Both the position numbers and the translations under genes were made by a program. A model generated the notes under the pieces. It saw only the letters and a list, made by a program, of their open reading frames with translations. It made no database searches and was not told where the DNA came from. Shown here in pieces: positions 23,570 through 33,006 of a stretch of 64,000 nt of DNA. The first letter of the stretch is position 1; each line of letters starts with the position of its first letter. This DNA is from Desulfarculus baarsii DSM 2075 (GTDB lineage Bacteria; Desulfobacterota; Desulfarculia; Desulfarculales; Desulfarculaceae): NCBI RefSeq assembly GCF_000143965.1, contig NC_014365.1, positions 2,197,501 through 2,261,500 of the forward strand, given 5' to 3'.

Positions 23570-26213
23570 AGATGAAGCCGCGGATGCGCTCCAGGTTGGC
23601 CTGCAGTCGGATCATCTTGCTCTCCAACTCGGCCACCTTGGCCTTTTCCTTGTCGACCACCTCGAGCGGGGCCTTGGCCAAGAAGCCGTCGTTCAAGAGC
23701 TTTTTGCGGCTGGGGCCCACTTCCTTTTCCAGCTTGGCCAGCTCTTTGCGCAGCCGGGCCTCCTCGGCGGCAAAGTCTACCAGACCCTCCAGGGGCACGT
23801 AAAGGGTCACGCCGGGCAAGGCGATGCTGGCGGCCTTTTGCGGCGCGCCGCCCTCGCCCAGCCAGCCCAACTCGCTGATCTTGGCCAAGCCGACGATGGA
23901 GCCACGCTGGGCCTCCAGCATGGCCCGCGTGGCCGGCTCCGGCGCGGCCAGCACCAGCGGCACGGCCTTGGCCGGGCTGATGCCCATCTCGCCGCGGATG
24001 TTGCGCACGCCCGAGATCACATCCATCACCAGGCGCATGTCGGCCTCGGCGGCCTCGTCCAGCTCGTCGGGACGAGCCTTGGGCCAGACGGCCTTCATCA
24101 CGCTGCCCTCCGCGCCGGGCAGGCGTTGCCACAGCTCCTCGGTGACAAAGGGCATGAACGGATGCAACAGGCGGATCAACCGCGAAAAGACCTGGCGCAG
24201 CGTCGCCCTGGTGGCGGCCTGGCGGGCCGGGTCGGCGTCGTTGTAGAGCGGGCCCTTGATCAGCTCCAGATACCAGTCGCAGAACTCGTGCCAGGCGAAT
24301 TGATAGACCGCCCCGGCCGCGTCGTTGAAGCGATATTCATCGATGGCCAGGGCAGCCTCGTCGGCCACCCGACCCACCCGCGAGAGGATCCAGCGATCCT
24401 CCAACAACGGCTCCAGGCCCTCGGGGCGTTGGTGATCGCCCTCCAGGTGCATCAGCGTGAAGCGGGCGGCGTTCCAGATTTTGTTGACAAAGTTGCGATA
24501 GCCGGCGATGCGCTCCTCGCTGAGCTTGACGTCGCGGCCCTGGGCGGCGAAGGCGGCCAGGGTGAAGCGCACCGCGTCGGTGCCAAACTGGTCCATGACC
24601 ACCAGCGGGTCGATGACGTTGCCCTTGCTCTTGGACATCTTCTGGCCGTGCTCGTCGCGCACCAGGGCGTGGATGTAGACATCCTTGAAGGGCGCCTCAC
24701 CCATGAATTTCAGGCCCATCATCATCATGCGGGCCACCCAGAAAAACAATATGTCAAAGGCCGTGACCAGGCACGAGGTGGGATAAAACTTCTTCAGCTC
24801 GGCGGTCTGGTCGGGCCAGCCCATGGTCGAAAACGGCCAGAGGGCGCTGCTGAACCAGGTGTCCAACACGTCGGACTCGCGGCGCAATTGGTCCGCGCCG
24901 CAGGCCGGGCAGACGGTGGGATCCTGACGCGAGACGATCACCTGGCCGCATTGGCAATACCAGGCCGGGATGCGGTGTCCCCACCAGATCTGGCGGCTGA
25001 TGCACCAGTCGCGGATGCCGGTCATCCAGTCGTAGTAGGTCTTGGTCCATACTTCAGGCACGATGCGCGTGCGGCCGTCCTGCACGGCCTTCAGGGCCTC
25101 CTCGGCAAGGGGGCCCACCTTGACGAACCACTGTTTGCTGAGGATGGGCTCGACCATGGTGTGGCAACGATAGCAATGGCCGACGTTGTGCATGTGCTCG
25201 TCGCGCCGCTCCAACAGCCCCAGCGCCTCCAGGTCGGCCAGCACCTTTTCGCGGGCGGCGAAACGGTCCAGGCCCTGATAGGGCCCGCCCAGCTCGTTGA
25301 TGCGCGCGTCGTCGTCCATGACCTTGATCGAGGGCAGGCCGTGCTTGCGACCGATCATGAAGTCGTTGGGATCGTGGGCCGGGGTGACCTTGAGCGCGCC
25401 GGTGCCAAAGTCCGTGGCCACGTAACTATCGCGTATCACCGGAATTTCACGGTTGACCAGCGGCAGGACGACCACGTCGTCGGCCAGGTCTTGATAGCGC
25501 GGATCGGCGGGGTTGACGGCCACGGCCGTGTCGCCCAGCATGGTCTCGGGCCTGGTGGTGGCCACCACCAGGTAGCCCTTGCCGTTGCGGAAGGGATAGC
25601 GGATGTGATAAAGCCCGCCCTTGGTCTCCTCGTGCTCGGACTCCAGGTCGCTGAGGGCGGTGTGGCAACGCGGGCACCAGTTGATGATGTAGTCGCCGCG
25701 ATATATCAGGCCCTCTTCGTATAGCCGCACGAAGACCTCGCGCACGGCCCGGCTGAGGCCCTCGTCCATGGTGAAGCGCTCGCGCGACCAATCGCAAGAA
25801 GCGCCCAGGCGCTTGAGCTGATTGATGATCTGCCCGCCGCTTTCGGCCCGCCAGCGCCACACGCGCTCGATGAACTTTTCGCGGCCCAGGTCGTGGCGGT
25901 TCAGGCCCTCCTGGGCCAACTGGCGCTCGACCACGTTCTGGGTAGCGATGCCGGCGTGGTCGGTGCCGGGCATCCACAACACCTCCCAGCCGTTCATGCG
26001 CTTGAAGCGGCAGAGGATGTCTTGCAGGGTGTTGTTGAGGGCGTGGCCGATATGCAACTGGCCGGTGACGTTGGGCGGGGGGATGACGATGGAGTAGGCC
26101 GGGGCCGCGCTCTGCGGATCGGCCCTGAACAGGCCGTTTTCTTGCCAATATTCATACCACCGGGCCTCGACCTCGCGCGGCTCGTAGGATTTCGCCAGCT
26201 TGCCAGCGTCCAT
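23568..26213 (-). CDS. valS: Valyl-tRNA synthetase
   Basis: An 881-residue class I aminoacyl-tRNA synthetase. The HIGH motif is seen in PPPNVTGQLHIGHAL (about 46-60) and KMSKS in GQKMSKSKGNVIDP. The editing domain (TTRPETMLGDTAVAV) is present, as are Cys-rich zinc segments (WCPRC, CYRC, CQCG...CPACG). The C-terminal coiled coil (VDFAAEEARLRKELAKLEKEV) is typical of ValRS. The ATG at 26213 gives a normal N-terminus (GKLAKSYEPREVEARWY); the in-frame extension upstream crosses a terminator hairpin and is not conserved-looking. Confidence 0.98.
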   Translation of the reverse strand: MDAGKLAKSYEPREVEARWYEYWQENGLFRADPQSAAPAYSIVIPPPNVTGQLHIGHALNNTLQDILCRFKRMNGWEVLWMPGTDHAGIATQNVVERQLAQEGLNRHDLGREKFIERVWRWRAESGGQIINQLKRLGASCDWSRERFTMDEGLSRAVREVFVRLYEEGLIYRGDYIINWCPRCHTALSDLESEHEETKGGLYHIRYPFRNGKGYLVVATTRPETMLGDTAVAVNPADPRYQDLADDVVVLPLVNREIPVIRDSYVATDFGTGALKVTPAHDPNDFMIGRKHGLPSIKVMDDDARINELGGPYQGLDRFAAREKVLADLEALGLLERRDEHMHNVGHCYRCHTMVEPILSKQWFVKVGPLAEEALKAVQDGRTRIVPEVWTKTYYDWMTGIRDWCISRQIWWGHRIPAWYCQCGQVIVSRQDPTVCPACGADQLRRESDVLDTWFSSALWPFSTMGWPDQTAELKKFYPTSCLVTAFDILFFWVARMMMMGLKFMGEAPFKDVYIHALVRDEHGQKMSKSKGNVIDPLVVMDQFGTDAVRFTLAAFAAQGRDVKLSEERIAGYRNFVNKIWNAARFTLMHLEGDHQRPEGLEPLLEDRWILSRVGRVADEAALAIDEYRFNDAAGAVYQFAWHEFCDWYLELIKGPLYNDADPARQAATRATLRQVFSRLIRLLHPFMPFVTEELWQRLPGAEGSVMKAVWPKARPDELDEAAEADMRLVMDVISGVRNIRGEMGISPAKAVPLVLAAPEPATRAMLEAQRGSIVGLAKISELGWLGEGGAPQKAASIALPGVTLYVPLEGLVDFAAEEARLRKELAKLEKEVGPSRKKLLNDGFLAKAPLEVVDKEKAKVAELESKMIRLQANLERIRGFI

Positions 26214-26266
26214 GACTTTTTGTTCTCCCGGCCGGCCGCCATCGGCCCGCCTGAAATGCTCGGGGC

Positions 26267-26300
26267 AAAAAAAAGCGGCGGGGAGGCAAGCTCCCACGCC
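26267..26300 (-). terminator. Intrinsic terminator after the repeat-protein gene
   Basis: GGCG-U-GGGAG pairs with CUCCC-CGCC in the minus-strand transcript, followed by GC and eight U. A second perfect GC hairpin (CGCCGGCCC...GGGCCGGCG) lies between it and the stop codon. Confidence 0.85.
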
Positions 26301-26326
26301 CCACGCCGGCCCGACGGGCCGGCGGA

Positions 26327-27619
26327 TCAATCTACTACTTCGTCATCCAGATCGGGCGCATTGGCCTCGGCCTTGATGGCCTCGATCTCGGCGGCCACCT
26401 TTTCGGCGACCAGCTTGGGCACTATCTCGCCGATCAGCTTGCCCAGCATCTCACGGGCCACCCGCTCGAAGATCACCGCCGCCTCCAAGGGCTCCAGCGG
26501 CGCGGCGTCCACGCCCATGTCCTTGATCATGGCCGCGGCCTGGCCCACCAGCGCCGCGCTGGAAGCCGCCGGCTTTTCGGGCGGCGCGACCACGGCTTGG
26601 CGCGGGCGGCGCGGAGCCGCGGCCGCCGGCTGGGGCGGCTCGGGCGCGGGCTCTTTTTCCAATTCGGCCAGCAGCGCGTCCAGGTCGTCGTCGTCATCGG
26701 CGGCGGGCGCTGGCGCGGCCTTGGCCTTTGGCTTGGGCGCGGCGGCCGGGGCCGGGGCCGGCTTTTCAGGCGACGGCTGATTGTTGGCCCCCAAGTCGGC
26801 CAAGAGCGAATCGAGGTCGTCCTGGCCAAGCTCGGACTTCGCGGCGGCGGCCGGGGCCGGAGCCGGTTTTTCAGCCGGCGCAGCAGCGTCCAGTTCGTCC
26901 AAAAGGGCGTCGAGATCGTCTTGGCCAAGCTCGGACTTCGCGGCGGCGGCCGGGGCCGGAGCCGGTTTTTCAGCCGGCGCAGCAGCGTCCAGTTCGCCCA
27001 AAAGGGCGTCGAGATCGTCTTGGCCAAGCTCGGACTTCGCGGCGGCGGCCGGGGCCGGAGCCGGTTTTTCAGCCGGCGCAGCAGCGTCCAGTTCGCCCAA
27101 AAGGGCGTCGAGATCGTCTTGGCCAAGCTCGGACTTCGCGGCGGCGGCCGGGGCCGGGGCCGGTTTTTCAGCCGGCGGAGCAGCGTCCAGTTCGCCTAAA
27201 AGGGCGTCGAGATCGTCTTGGCCAAGTTCGGACTTCGCGGCGGCGGCCGGGGCCGGGGCCGGTTTTTCAGCCGGCGCAGCAGCGTCCAGTTCGCCCAAAA
27301 GGGCGTCGAGATCGTCTTGGCCAAGTTCGGACTTCGCGGCGGCGGCCGGGGCCGGGGCCGGTTTTTCAGCCGGCGCAGCGGCGTCGCCGCCAAGCTCGGC
27401 CAGCAGAGAGTCGAGGTCGTCGCCGGTGTCTTGGGCCGGGGCGGCGGCCGGGGCCGGCGAGCTTTTGGGCGCGGGCGCGTCGCCGCTCAGTTCGGCCAGC
27501 AGAGAGTCGAGATCGTCGCCGGCCAGCGGCGCTTGAGCCTGGGCTTGAGGTTTGTCGGCCACCTCTTCGACCAGATCTATGATCACCGCTCCGGGCGGGG
27601 GTCCGGCCTTTGCCGCCAA
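26327..27619 (-). CDS. Repeat protein with nine FliM-like 'QDDLDALL' peptides and a helical C-terminus
   Basis: A 430-residue acidic Pro/Ala-rich protein I cannot assign to a named family. Nine copies of DDLD(A/S)LL(x)(E/D)L lie between about residues 33 and 325, spaced by low-complexity linkers such as EKPAPAPAAAAK. Six units are near-identical 33-residue repeats. The core ELGQDDLDALL closely resembles the FliM N-terminal peptide SQAEIDALL that binds CheY-P. The C-terminal ~65 residues are predicted helical, with AREMLGKLIGEIVPKLVAEKV. The layout (disordered acidic/proline-rich region plus helical tail) resembles polar scaffold proteins such as PopZ. It starts at TTG, 5 nt after AGGAGG, just downstream of nfo. 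Role inferred only: multivalent docking scaffold. Confidence 0.75.
   Translation of the reverse strand: MAAKAGPPPGAVIIDLVEEVADKPQAQAQAPLAGDDLDSLLAELSGDAPAPKSSPAPAAAPAQDTGDDLDSLLAELGGDAAAPAEKPAPAPAAAAKSELGQDDLDALLGELDAAAPAEKPAPAPAAAAKSELGQDDLDALLGELDAAPPAEKPAPAPAAAAKSELGQDDLDALLGELDAAAPAEKPAPAPAAAAKSELGQDDLDALLGELDAAAPAEKPAPAPAAAAKSELGQDDLDALLDELDAAAPAEKPAPAPAAAAKSELGQDDLDSLLADLGANNQPSPEKPAPAPAAAPKPKAKAAPAPAADDDDDLDALLAELEKEPAPEPPQPAAAAPRRPRQAVVAPPEKPAASSAALVGQAAAMIKDMGVDAAPLEPLEAAVIFERVAREMLGKLIGEIVPKLVAEKVAAEIEAIKAEANAPDLDDEVVD
26823..27416. repeat. Six tandem 99-bp coding repeats
   Basis: Units begin near 26823, 26922, 27021, 27120, 27219 and 27318, each 99 bp (33 codons), and differ by only a few bases each. 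Identity at silent positions points to recent expansion or ongoing homogenisation, so copy number may vary between strains. Confidence 0.92.
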
Positions 27620-27666
27620 GGTCTCCTCCTAGCATAAGTTAGTCGGACGTGAAGGAAATTAGCATA

Positions 27667-28539
27667 TCAAGCGGTCGGAGTCAACAAGCCGCCAGGGGCT
27701 TGGCCCAAGACAAGGCGCCGCAGGTAGAGCACGTTGCGCCGGTCGGCCCAGCGCGAGTCCTTGGGTGTCTCCATCACCGCCGCCGCCGCGGCCAGGCGCG
27801 GATCTTGGGCCAGGCCAGCCAGGCCAGCCCGGCCGATGCGCCCCCGGCCCAGATGGGCGTGAATGTCGCGCCCGCAGCCGCATGGCAATTTCATGTCATT
27901 GAAATGCCACAGCAATACACTTTCCAACCCCACCACGTCGTCGACTTGATCGACAAATGCGGCCGCGCCATCGGCGCTGGAGATATCGTATCCCGCGCCC
28001 CAGGCGTGGGCCGTGTCCAGGCAAACGGCGCAGGGCGCATCGCCCAGCAGGTCGAGCATGGCCGCCAGTTGCTCCAGCCGGCCGCCCAGCGCCCCGCCAG
28101 CCCCGCAGGTGTTTTCCAAAATCACTTTTGACTGACCGCCAGCCGCCGCCAGAGCCCGGGCCGCGCCCTGGGCCACGCGCTCCAGGCCCCAATCCAGGGG
28201 CCGAGCGCCCCGGCTGCCCGGATGCACCACCACACCGGCCGCGCCGATGGCCTGGGCCATGCGCAGCTGGTCGGTCAGGGCCTCGATGGACTTGCTCCAC
28301 AAGGCCTCGTCGGCCGCGGCAAGGTTGATCAGGTAAGGCGCGTGGATCACCACCGGGTCCAGCCCAGCCAGCGCGGCCCCGGCCCGGAAACGCGCCGTCT
28401 CCTCGGCGCTCCACGCCACGCGCCGCCACGTTCGCGGGCTGCCGGCGAATATCTGCAGGCAATCAAGGCCCAGTCGTCGGGCCATCTCCACGGCATTGGC
28501 CGCGTCGCGGGCCGTGGAAAGATGCAGCCCGATGCGCAT
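27667..28539 (-). CDS. nfo: Endonuclease IV (AP endonuclease)
   Basis: A 290-residue TIM-barrel enzyme of base-excision repair that nicks DNA 5' to abasic sites using three zinc ions. The zinc ligands appear in order: HAPYLINLA (about 66-74), VVVHPGS (about 103-109), ILENTCGAG, VCLDTAHAWGAGYD, HFNDMKLPCG, DIHAHLGRG (D-x-H metal pair) and VMETPKD near the C-terminus. The DRHxHIG motif of E. coli is DIHAHLG here; metal ligands are kept. The ATG follows GGAGG by 4 nt. It diverges from copZ. Confidence 0.94.
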   Translation of the reverse strand: MRIGLHLSTARDAANAVEMARRLGLDCLQIFAGSPRTWRRVAWSAEETARFRAGAALAGLDPVVIHAPYLINLAAADEALWSKSIEALTDQLRMAQAIGAAGVVVHPGSRGARPLDWGLERVAQGAARALAAAGGQSKVILENTCGAGGALGGRLEQLAAMLDLLGDAPCAVCLDTAHAWGAGYDISSADGAAAFVDQVDDVVGLESVLLWHFNDMKLPCGCGRDIHAHLGRGRIGRAGLAGLAQDPRLAAAAAVMETPKDSRWADRRNVLYLRRLVLGQAPGGLLTPTA

Positions 28540-28589
28540 TGATCCTCCAGCTTCAGCGGGCCGTCAACAAAAATCCCGCAAATTGTTTT

Positions 28590-28617
28590 TTGCACTCGTG
28601 GCGCTTGGCCATATATT
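28590..28617 (+). promoter_or_regulatory. Promoter of the copZ-copA operon
   Basis: TTGCAC (28590-28595), 16 bp, TATATT (28612-28617). The -10 lies inside an AT-rich near-palindrome (ATATTAAATAT), which may be an operator. Confidence 0.55.
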
Positions 28618-28671
28618 AAATATAAGTTAGGCTAGGCAAAAACGCCACAATCAGCGCAAGGAGGCTACGCA

Positions 28672-28875
28672 ATGAACGAAAAAACAGTCAATATTCCTTC
28701 CATATCCTGCGGACATTGCCTGGCGGCGGTCAAACGCGAGGCCGGCGAGGTCAAGGGCGTAAGCTCCGTCGAAGGCGACGTGAGCACCAAAGACGTAACC
28801 ATCAAGTGGGACGCGCCAGCCACCTGGGAACAGATCGAAGCCCAGCTCAAGGACGCCGGCTACCCACCTCAATGA
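28672..28875 (+). CDS. copZ: Copper chaperone, heavy-metal-associated domain (CopZ type)
   Basis: A 67-residue single HMA domain with the metal-binding CGHC motif at residues 13-16 ([14 protein letters not shown]). Such chaperones carry Cu(I) in the cytosol and deliver it to the P-type ATPase. Its stop overlaps the first possible ATG of copA, confirming an operon. Confidence 0.92.
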   Translation: MNEKTVNIPSISCGHCLAAVKREAGEVKGVSSVEGDVSTKDVTIKWDAPATWEQIEAQLKDAGYPPQ

Positions 28876-28892
28876 CGCCTCAAGGAGCTGCT

Positions 28893-31346
28893 TTGGCCGA
28901 AAAATCCATCGATATGCCGGTGGTGGGCATGACCTGCGCCCGCTGCGCGGCCAACGTCGAGCGCGTCCTGGCCAAAAAGCTGCCTGGCGTCAGCCTGGCC
29001 GAAGTCAACTTCGCCGCCGAGACTGTCCACGTGGTCTACGACCCGGAGCAAGTCGGCCCGGAGCAAATGGCCAAGGCAGTCGAGGATGCGGGTTACAAGC
29101 TGATCCTGCCCGCGCCGACGCGCCGGGTGGAGTTGCCGGTGGTGGGCATGAGCTGCGCCCGCTGCGCGGCCAACGTCGAGCGCGTCCTGGCCAAAAAAAC
29201 GCCCGGCGTCAGCCTGGCCCAGGTCAACTTCGCCGCCGAAACCGTGGCCGTGGAGTACGATCCGGCGCAAACCAGCCTGGAGCGCATGGCCGGCGCCGTG
29301 CGCGAGGCCGGCTTCGAGCTGATCCTGCCCGTTGACGGCGAGGACCAAACCGACGCCGAACAACAGGCCCGCGCCCAGGAACTGGCCGCCCAAAAACGCT
29401 TTTTCTGGGTGGGCGTGGCCTTCACCCTGCCCCTTTTCATCCTGCACATGGGCCACGCCTTTCATGTTTTCGGGGCGTGGGCGGTCTCGCCGTGGGCCGG
29501 CTGGCTGTCGCTGGCCCTGGCCACGCCGGTGCAATTTTACACCGGCGGCGGTTTTTACGTGGGCGGCTGGAAGAGCCTGCGGGCCGGCGCGGCCAACATG
29601 GACGTGCTGGTGGCCCTGGGCGCTTCGGCGGCCTATTTTTATTCGGTGGCCGCGCTGATCTTCCCGGGCCTGGGCCATCAACTTTATTTCGAAACATCGG
29701 CCATGATCATCACGCTGATCAAGCTGGGCAAGCTCTTGGAGGCCAAGGCCAAGGGCCAGGCCGGCGCGGCCATCCGCAAGCTGATGGATCTGGCCCCCAA
29801 AATGGCCACGCTGCTGGGCGACGACGGCGCGGAAAAAACCGTGCCGGCCCAGTCGGTGCGGCCGGGTCAGGTGGTTTTGGTGCGGCCCGGCGAGGCCATC
29901 CCCGTCGACGGCGTGGTCGTCGGCGGTGAGTCGGCCGTCAACGAAGCGCTGATGACCGGCGAATCCATGCCCGTGGACAAAAAGCAGGGCGACCAGGTCT
30001 ATGGGGCCACGGTCAACCAGCAGGGCATGCTCAAGGTGCGGGCCACCGGCGTGGGCGCCGATACGGCCCTGGCCCAGATCATCCGCCTGGTGCGTCAGGC
30101 CCAGGGCTCCAAGGCCCCCATCCAACGCCTGGCCGACAAGGTGGCGGCGGTGTTCGTGCCGGCCATCATCTGCATCGCCCTGGCCACGCTGGCCGCCTGG
30201 TGGCTGATCGACGGCCTGTTCGTGCCGGCCATGGTCCGCATGACGGCCGTGTTGGTCATCGCCTGCCCCTGCGCCCTGGGCCTGGCCACGCCCACGGCGA
30301 TCATGGTCGGCTCGGGCAAGGGCGCGACGATGGGCGTATTGTTCAAAAACAGCGAGGCCCTGGAGACGGCCCACCGTGTCTCGGTGGTCATGTTCGACAA
30401 GACCGGCACCATCACCAAGGGCCAACCCCGCTTGACCGACTGGATCGCCCTGGGCGACCACGGCGGCGAGGCCCTGACCATGGCCGCCGCCGCCGAAAAC
30501 GCCTCGGAGCACCCCGTGGCCAAGGCCGTGGCCAGCGGCGCGCGGGAAAGGGGCGTGGCCCCGCCCGAAGCCGAGCGTTTCGAGGCGCTGGCCGGCTTTG
30601 GCGTGCGGGCGGTGGTCCAGGGCCGTGAAGTGCTGGTGGGCAAGCCGTCGTGGATCGCCAGCCAGGGCCTGGCCGACGCCGCCGTCATGGCCAAGGTCGA
30701 CGAATTGGCCGATCAGGGCAAAACAGTGATGATCGTGGTCATCGAAGGCAAGGCGGCCGGGTTGCTGGCCGTGGCCGACGAGGAAAAGCCCGATGCGGCC
30801 AAGGCCATCGCCAAGCTGAAAAACATGGGCCTGGAGACGATCATGCTCACCGGCGACAACCAGCGGGCCGCCGCGGCCATCGCGGCCAAGGTGGGCATCC
30901 AGCGGGTGGTGGCCGAGGTGCTGCCCGACAAAAAAGAAGAGGCCGTGCGTAAAGCCCAGGCCGACGGCCGATTGGTGGCCATGGTCGGCGACGGCGTCAA
31001 CGACGCCCCGGCCCTGGCCCGGGCCGACCTGGGCATGGCCATCGGCACCGGGGCCGACGTGGCCATGGAGGCCTCGGACGTGACGCTGGTCGGCGGCGAC
31101 CTGGCCGGCGTGCCGCGCAGCATCGCCCTTTCGCGGGCCACAATGCGCACGATCCGGCAAAATCTGTTTTGGGCCTTCTTTTATAATGTGCTATTGGTGC
31201 CCATAGCCGCCGGCGCGGCCCAACCGTTGACGTGGCTGCCGGATTTCATCCGCAACCTGCATCCGGCCATGGCCGCCGGAGCCATGGCGTTTTCCAGCGT
31301 CACGGTGGTGTTCAACAGCTTGCGCCTGGGCAGGCGTCGCCTGTGA
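28893..31346 (+). CDS. copA: Cu(+)-exporting P1B-type ATPase with duplicated HMA domains
   Basis: An 817-residue P1B-1 copper exporter in the inner membrane. Two N-terminal HMA domains ([20 protein letters not shown] and [20 protein letters not shown]) lie 74 residues apart. Then come TM helices, the TGES phosphatase motif, the CPC ion site in [11 protein letters not shown], the phosphorylation site DKTGTITKG, the HP dipeptide (ASEHPVAKA) and [12 protein letters not shown]7 (YN) and TM8 (SS) fit Cu(I). The TTG at 28893 follows AAGGAG by 5 nt; the ATG at 28872 overlaps the copZ stop and is the alternative. Confidence 0.96.
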   Translation: MAEKSIDMPVVGMTCARCAANVERVLAKKLPGVSLAEVNFAAETVHVVYDPEQVGPEQMAKAVEDAGYKLILPAPTRRVELPVVGMSCARCAANVERVLAKKTPGVSLAQVNFAAETVAVEYDPAQTSLERMAGAVREAGFELILPVDGEDQTDAEQQARAQELAAQKRFFWVGVAFTLPLFILHMGHAFHVFGAWAVSPWAGWLSLALATPVQFYTGGGFYVGGWKSLRAGAANMDVLVALGASAAYFYSVAALIFPGLGHQLYFETSAMIITLIKLGKLLEAKAKGQAGAAIRKLMDLAPKMATLLGDDGAEKTVPAQSVRPGQVVLVRPGEAIPVDGVVVGGESAVNEALMTGESMPVDKKQGDQVYGATVNQQGMLKVRATGVGADTALAQIIRLVRQAQGSKAPIQRLADKVAAVFVPAIICIALATLAAWWLIDGLFVPAMVRMTAVLVIACPCALGLATPTAIMVGSGKGATMGVLFKNSEALETAHRVSVVMFDKTGTITKGQPRLTDWIALGDHGGEALTMAAAAENASEHPVAKAVASGARERGVAPPEAERFEALAGFGVRAVVQGREVLVGKPSWIASQGLADAAVMAKVDELADQGKTVMIVVIEGKAAGLLAVADEEKPDAAKAIAKLKNMGLETIMLTGDNQRAAAAIAAKVGIQRVVAEVLPDKKEEAVRKAQADGRLVAMVGDGVNDAPALARADLGMAIGTGADVAMEASDVTLVGGDLAGVPRSIALSRATMRTIRQNLFWAFFYNVLLVPIAAGAAQPLTWLPDFIRNLHPAMAAGAMAFSSVTVVFNSLRLGRRRL

Positions 31347-31367
31347 CACCTAGCAGGAGTCGGCCCA

Positions 31368-31808
31368 TTGAACCGCCCCGCAGATAGTTATGCCCTGGAA
31401 TTGCCGGCCGACTTGGCCAGCCTGGCCGCCATGGCCGACTTTCTGGAAGATAAAGGCCAGGCCCTGGGTTTGGCCCAAGATGTCCGCCACGCCCTGGGCC
31501 TGGCCGCCGACGAAGCCCTGACCAACGTGGTCAGTTACGCCTATCAGGGCGGCCCAGGCCCGGTGCGCGTCTATCTGGAGCGGCGCGACGACGCGGCGGT
31601 GCTGATCATCGAGGACGAAGGCGTGGAGTTCGACCCGGCCGACGCCCACGAGCCCGACCTGGACTCGGCGCTGGAGGAGCGGCCCATCGGCGGCCTGGGC
31701 CTCTACTTCATCCAGGCCATGACCGACGAGGTCGTGCGCGAACGCAGCGGCGGGGTCAATCGCCTGAAGATGATCAAGCGCCTGACCCCACCGGATCAAT
31801 CGGCCTGA
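31368..31808 (+). CDS. RsbW/SpoIIAB-like ATP-binding regulator (anti-sigma-factor kinase type)
   Basis: A 146-residue HATPase_c_2 domain protein. Typical motifs: ADEALTNVVSYAY (N-box, about 48-60), IIEDEGVEFDP (G1-like, about 83-93) and RPIGGLGLYFIQAMTDEV (G2, about 106-123). Members are serine kinases that regulate anti-anti-sigma factors, or anti-sigma factors. No sigma factor or STAS partner is nearby. TTG start, 8 nt after AGGAG and 22 bp after copA, so possible read-through from it. Confidence 0.85.
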   Translation: MNRPADSYALELPADLASLAAMADFLEDKGQALGLAQDVRHALGLAADEALTNVVSYAYQGGPGPVRVYLERRDDAAVLIIEDEGVEFDPADAHEPDLDSALEERPIGGLGLYFIQAMTDEVVRERSGGVNRLKMIKRLTPPDQSA

Positions 31809-31815
31809 CAGGCGC

Positions 31816-32832
31816 TTAATCGCCGCCCAGGAAGGTGCCCAAGGCCCCGCCCAGCAGGCTTCCCTCGCCTTTTTGCTTGCCGCCGCCCTGCTTGGCCGCC
31901 GCGTAGATGCGGTCGGCCACGCGGCTGAGCGGCAACGATTGCAGCCAGACGCGGCCCGGCCCGCCCAGCGTGGCCAGAAACAGGCCCTCGCCGCCGAACA
32001 GCGCCGTCTTGACCCCGCCGACAAACTCCACGTCGTAGTTGACGCTGGGCATCAGGGCCACCAGGCAGCCGGTGTCGACGCGCAGCGTCTCGCCGGGCTT
32101 CAGGTCTTTTTCGAACACCGTGCCGCCGGCGTGGACAAAGGCCAGGCCATCGCCCAACAGGCGCTGCATGATGAAGCCCTCGCCGCCGAACAGGCCCGCG
32201 CCGATCTTTTTCTGGAAGGCGATCTCCAGGGCCACGCCCCGCGCCGCGCAAAGAAAGGCGTCCTTCTGGCAGATCAGTTCACCGCCCAGTTCGCCCAGGT
32301 GCATGGGCATGATCTTGCCCGGATAGGGCGCGGCAAAGGCCACGTGGGCCTTGGGCGAGGCGCCCTTGTGGGTGAAGATGGTCATGAACAGGCTCTCGCC
32401 GGTGAGCAGGCGTTTGCCCGCGCCCAGGAGCGAACCCATCAGGCCGCTGGATTTGGCGTTGTCGCGCCGGCCGTCGCCGAAAACGGTGTCCATGGCGATG
32501 TCGGCGCTCATGTAGAGCATGCCGCCAGCCTCGGCCACCACCGACTCGCCCTGGTCCAACTCGATCTCCACGTACTGCATCTCGTTGCCTTCGATGCGGT
32601 AGTCGACCTGATCGGCGGCCGGGCCGGCTTTGGGCGGCGGCGGCGGGGCGCTGGGCCGGCCCAGTTGGCCCTGCAAGGCGCCCACGGCCCTGATCGGCGT
32701 CCACTCACTGACGTCGGGGCCCCAGACCAGGCTGTCCTGGGTCAACTCCCCGGACGTCAACATGCCTCGTAGCTGATCGATCTCGTAGGGCCCACGGCTT
32801 TCGCCGCCCACGGCCACGTACCACTGCGCCAT
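31816..32832 (-). CDS. GYF_2-AIM24 (TIGR00266) family protein
   Basis: A 338-residue fusion. Residues 2-55 form a GYF_2 domain (WYVAVGGESRGPYEIDQLRGM, then LVWGPDVSEW). A proline linker follows (PPPPPK, about 62-67). The rest is an AIM24/TIGR00266 beta-barrel domain with MQYVEIELDQGESVVAEAGGMLYM and FGGEGFIMQRLLGDGLAFVHAGG. The biochemical role of TIGR00266 proteins is unknown; GYF_2 domains are presumed protein-binding. It is convergent with the RsbW-like gene, stop codons 7 bp apart. ATG follows GGAGG. Confidence 0.88.
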   Translation of the reverse strand: MAQWYVAVGGESRGPYEIDQLRGMLTSGELTQDSLVWGPDVSEWTPIRAVGALQGQLGRPSAPPPPPKAGPAADQVDYRIEGNEMQYVEIELDQGESVVAEAGGMLYMSADIAMDTVFGDGRRDNAKSSGLMGSLLGAGKRLLTGESLFMTIFTHKGASPKAHVAFAAPYPGKIMPMHLGELGGELICQKDAFLCAARGVALEIAFQKKIGAGLFGGEGFIMQRLLGDGLAFVHAGGTVFEKDLKPGETLRVDTGCLVALMPSVNYDVEFVGGVKTALFGGEGLFLATLGGPGRVWLQSLPLSRVADRIYAAAKQGGGKQKGEGSLLGGALGTFLGGD

Positions 32833-33006
32833 GGCAAACCTCCATGCGTATTATCTGAAAAACAGCGCATCCATTTGTTATTAAAATGTATTTAACTCAG
32901 TCGGACAGGGGCCCGCGCGTGGTGGGCCCGCCTGTCGTCAGCCGAGGGGAATATGGCAAAATTTCGGCGTGATTACAACAACAAAGCCGTCACGCGGCCG
33001 CTTGGC

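Noticed and set aside
26823-27416. CRISPR-like array
   Set aside because: Units are 99 bp, contiguous and in frame inside a coding region, with no unique spacers.
26728-27582. Plus-strand open frames opposite the repeat protein, also repetitive
   Set aside because: The repeats are simply the complement of the 99-bp units; the minus frame has a strong ribosome site, coherent acidic motif and a terminator.
28869-31160. 763-codon minus-strand open frame opposite copA
   Set aside because: His/Gly/Asp-rich shadow of a clear P-type ATPase; no independent motif.
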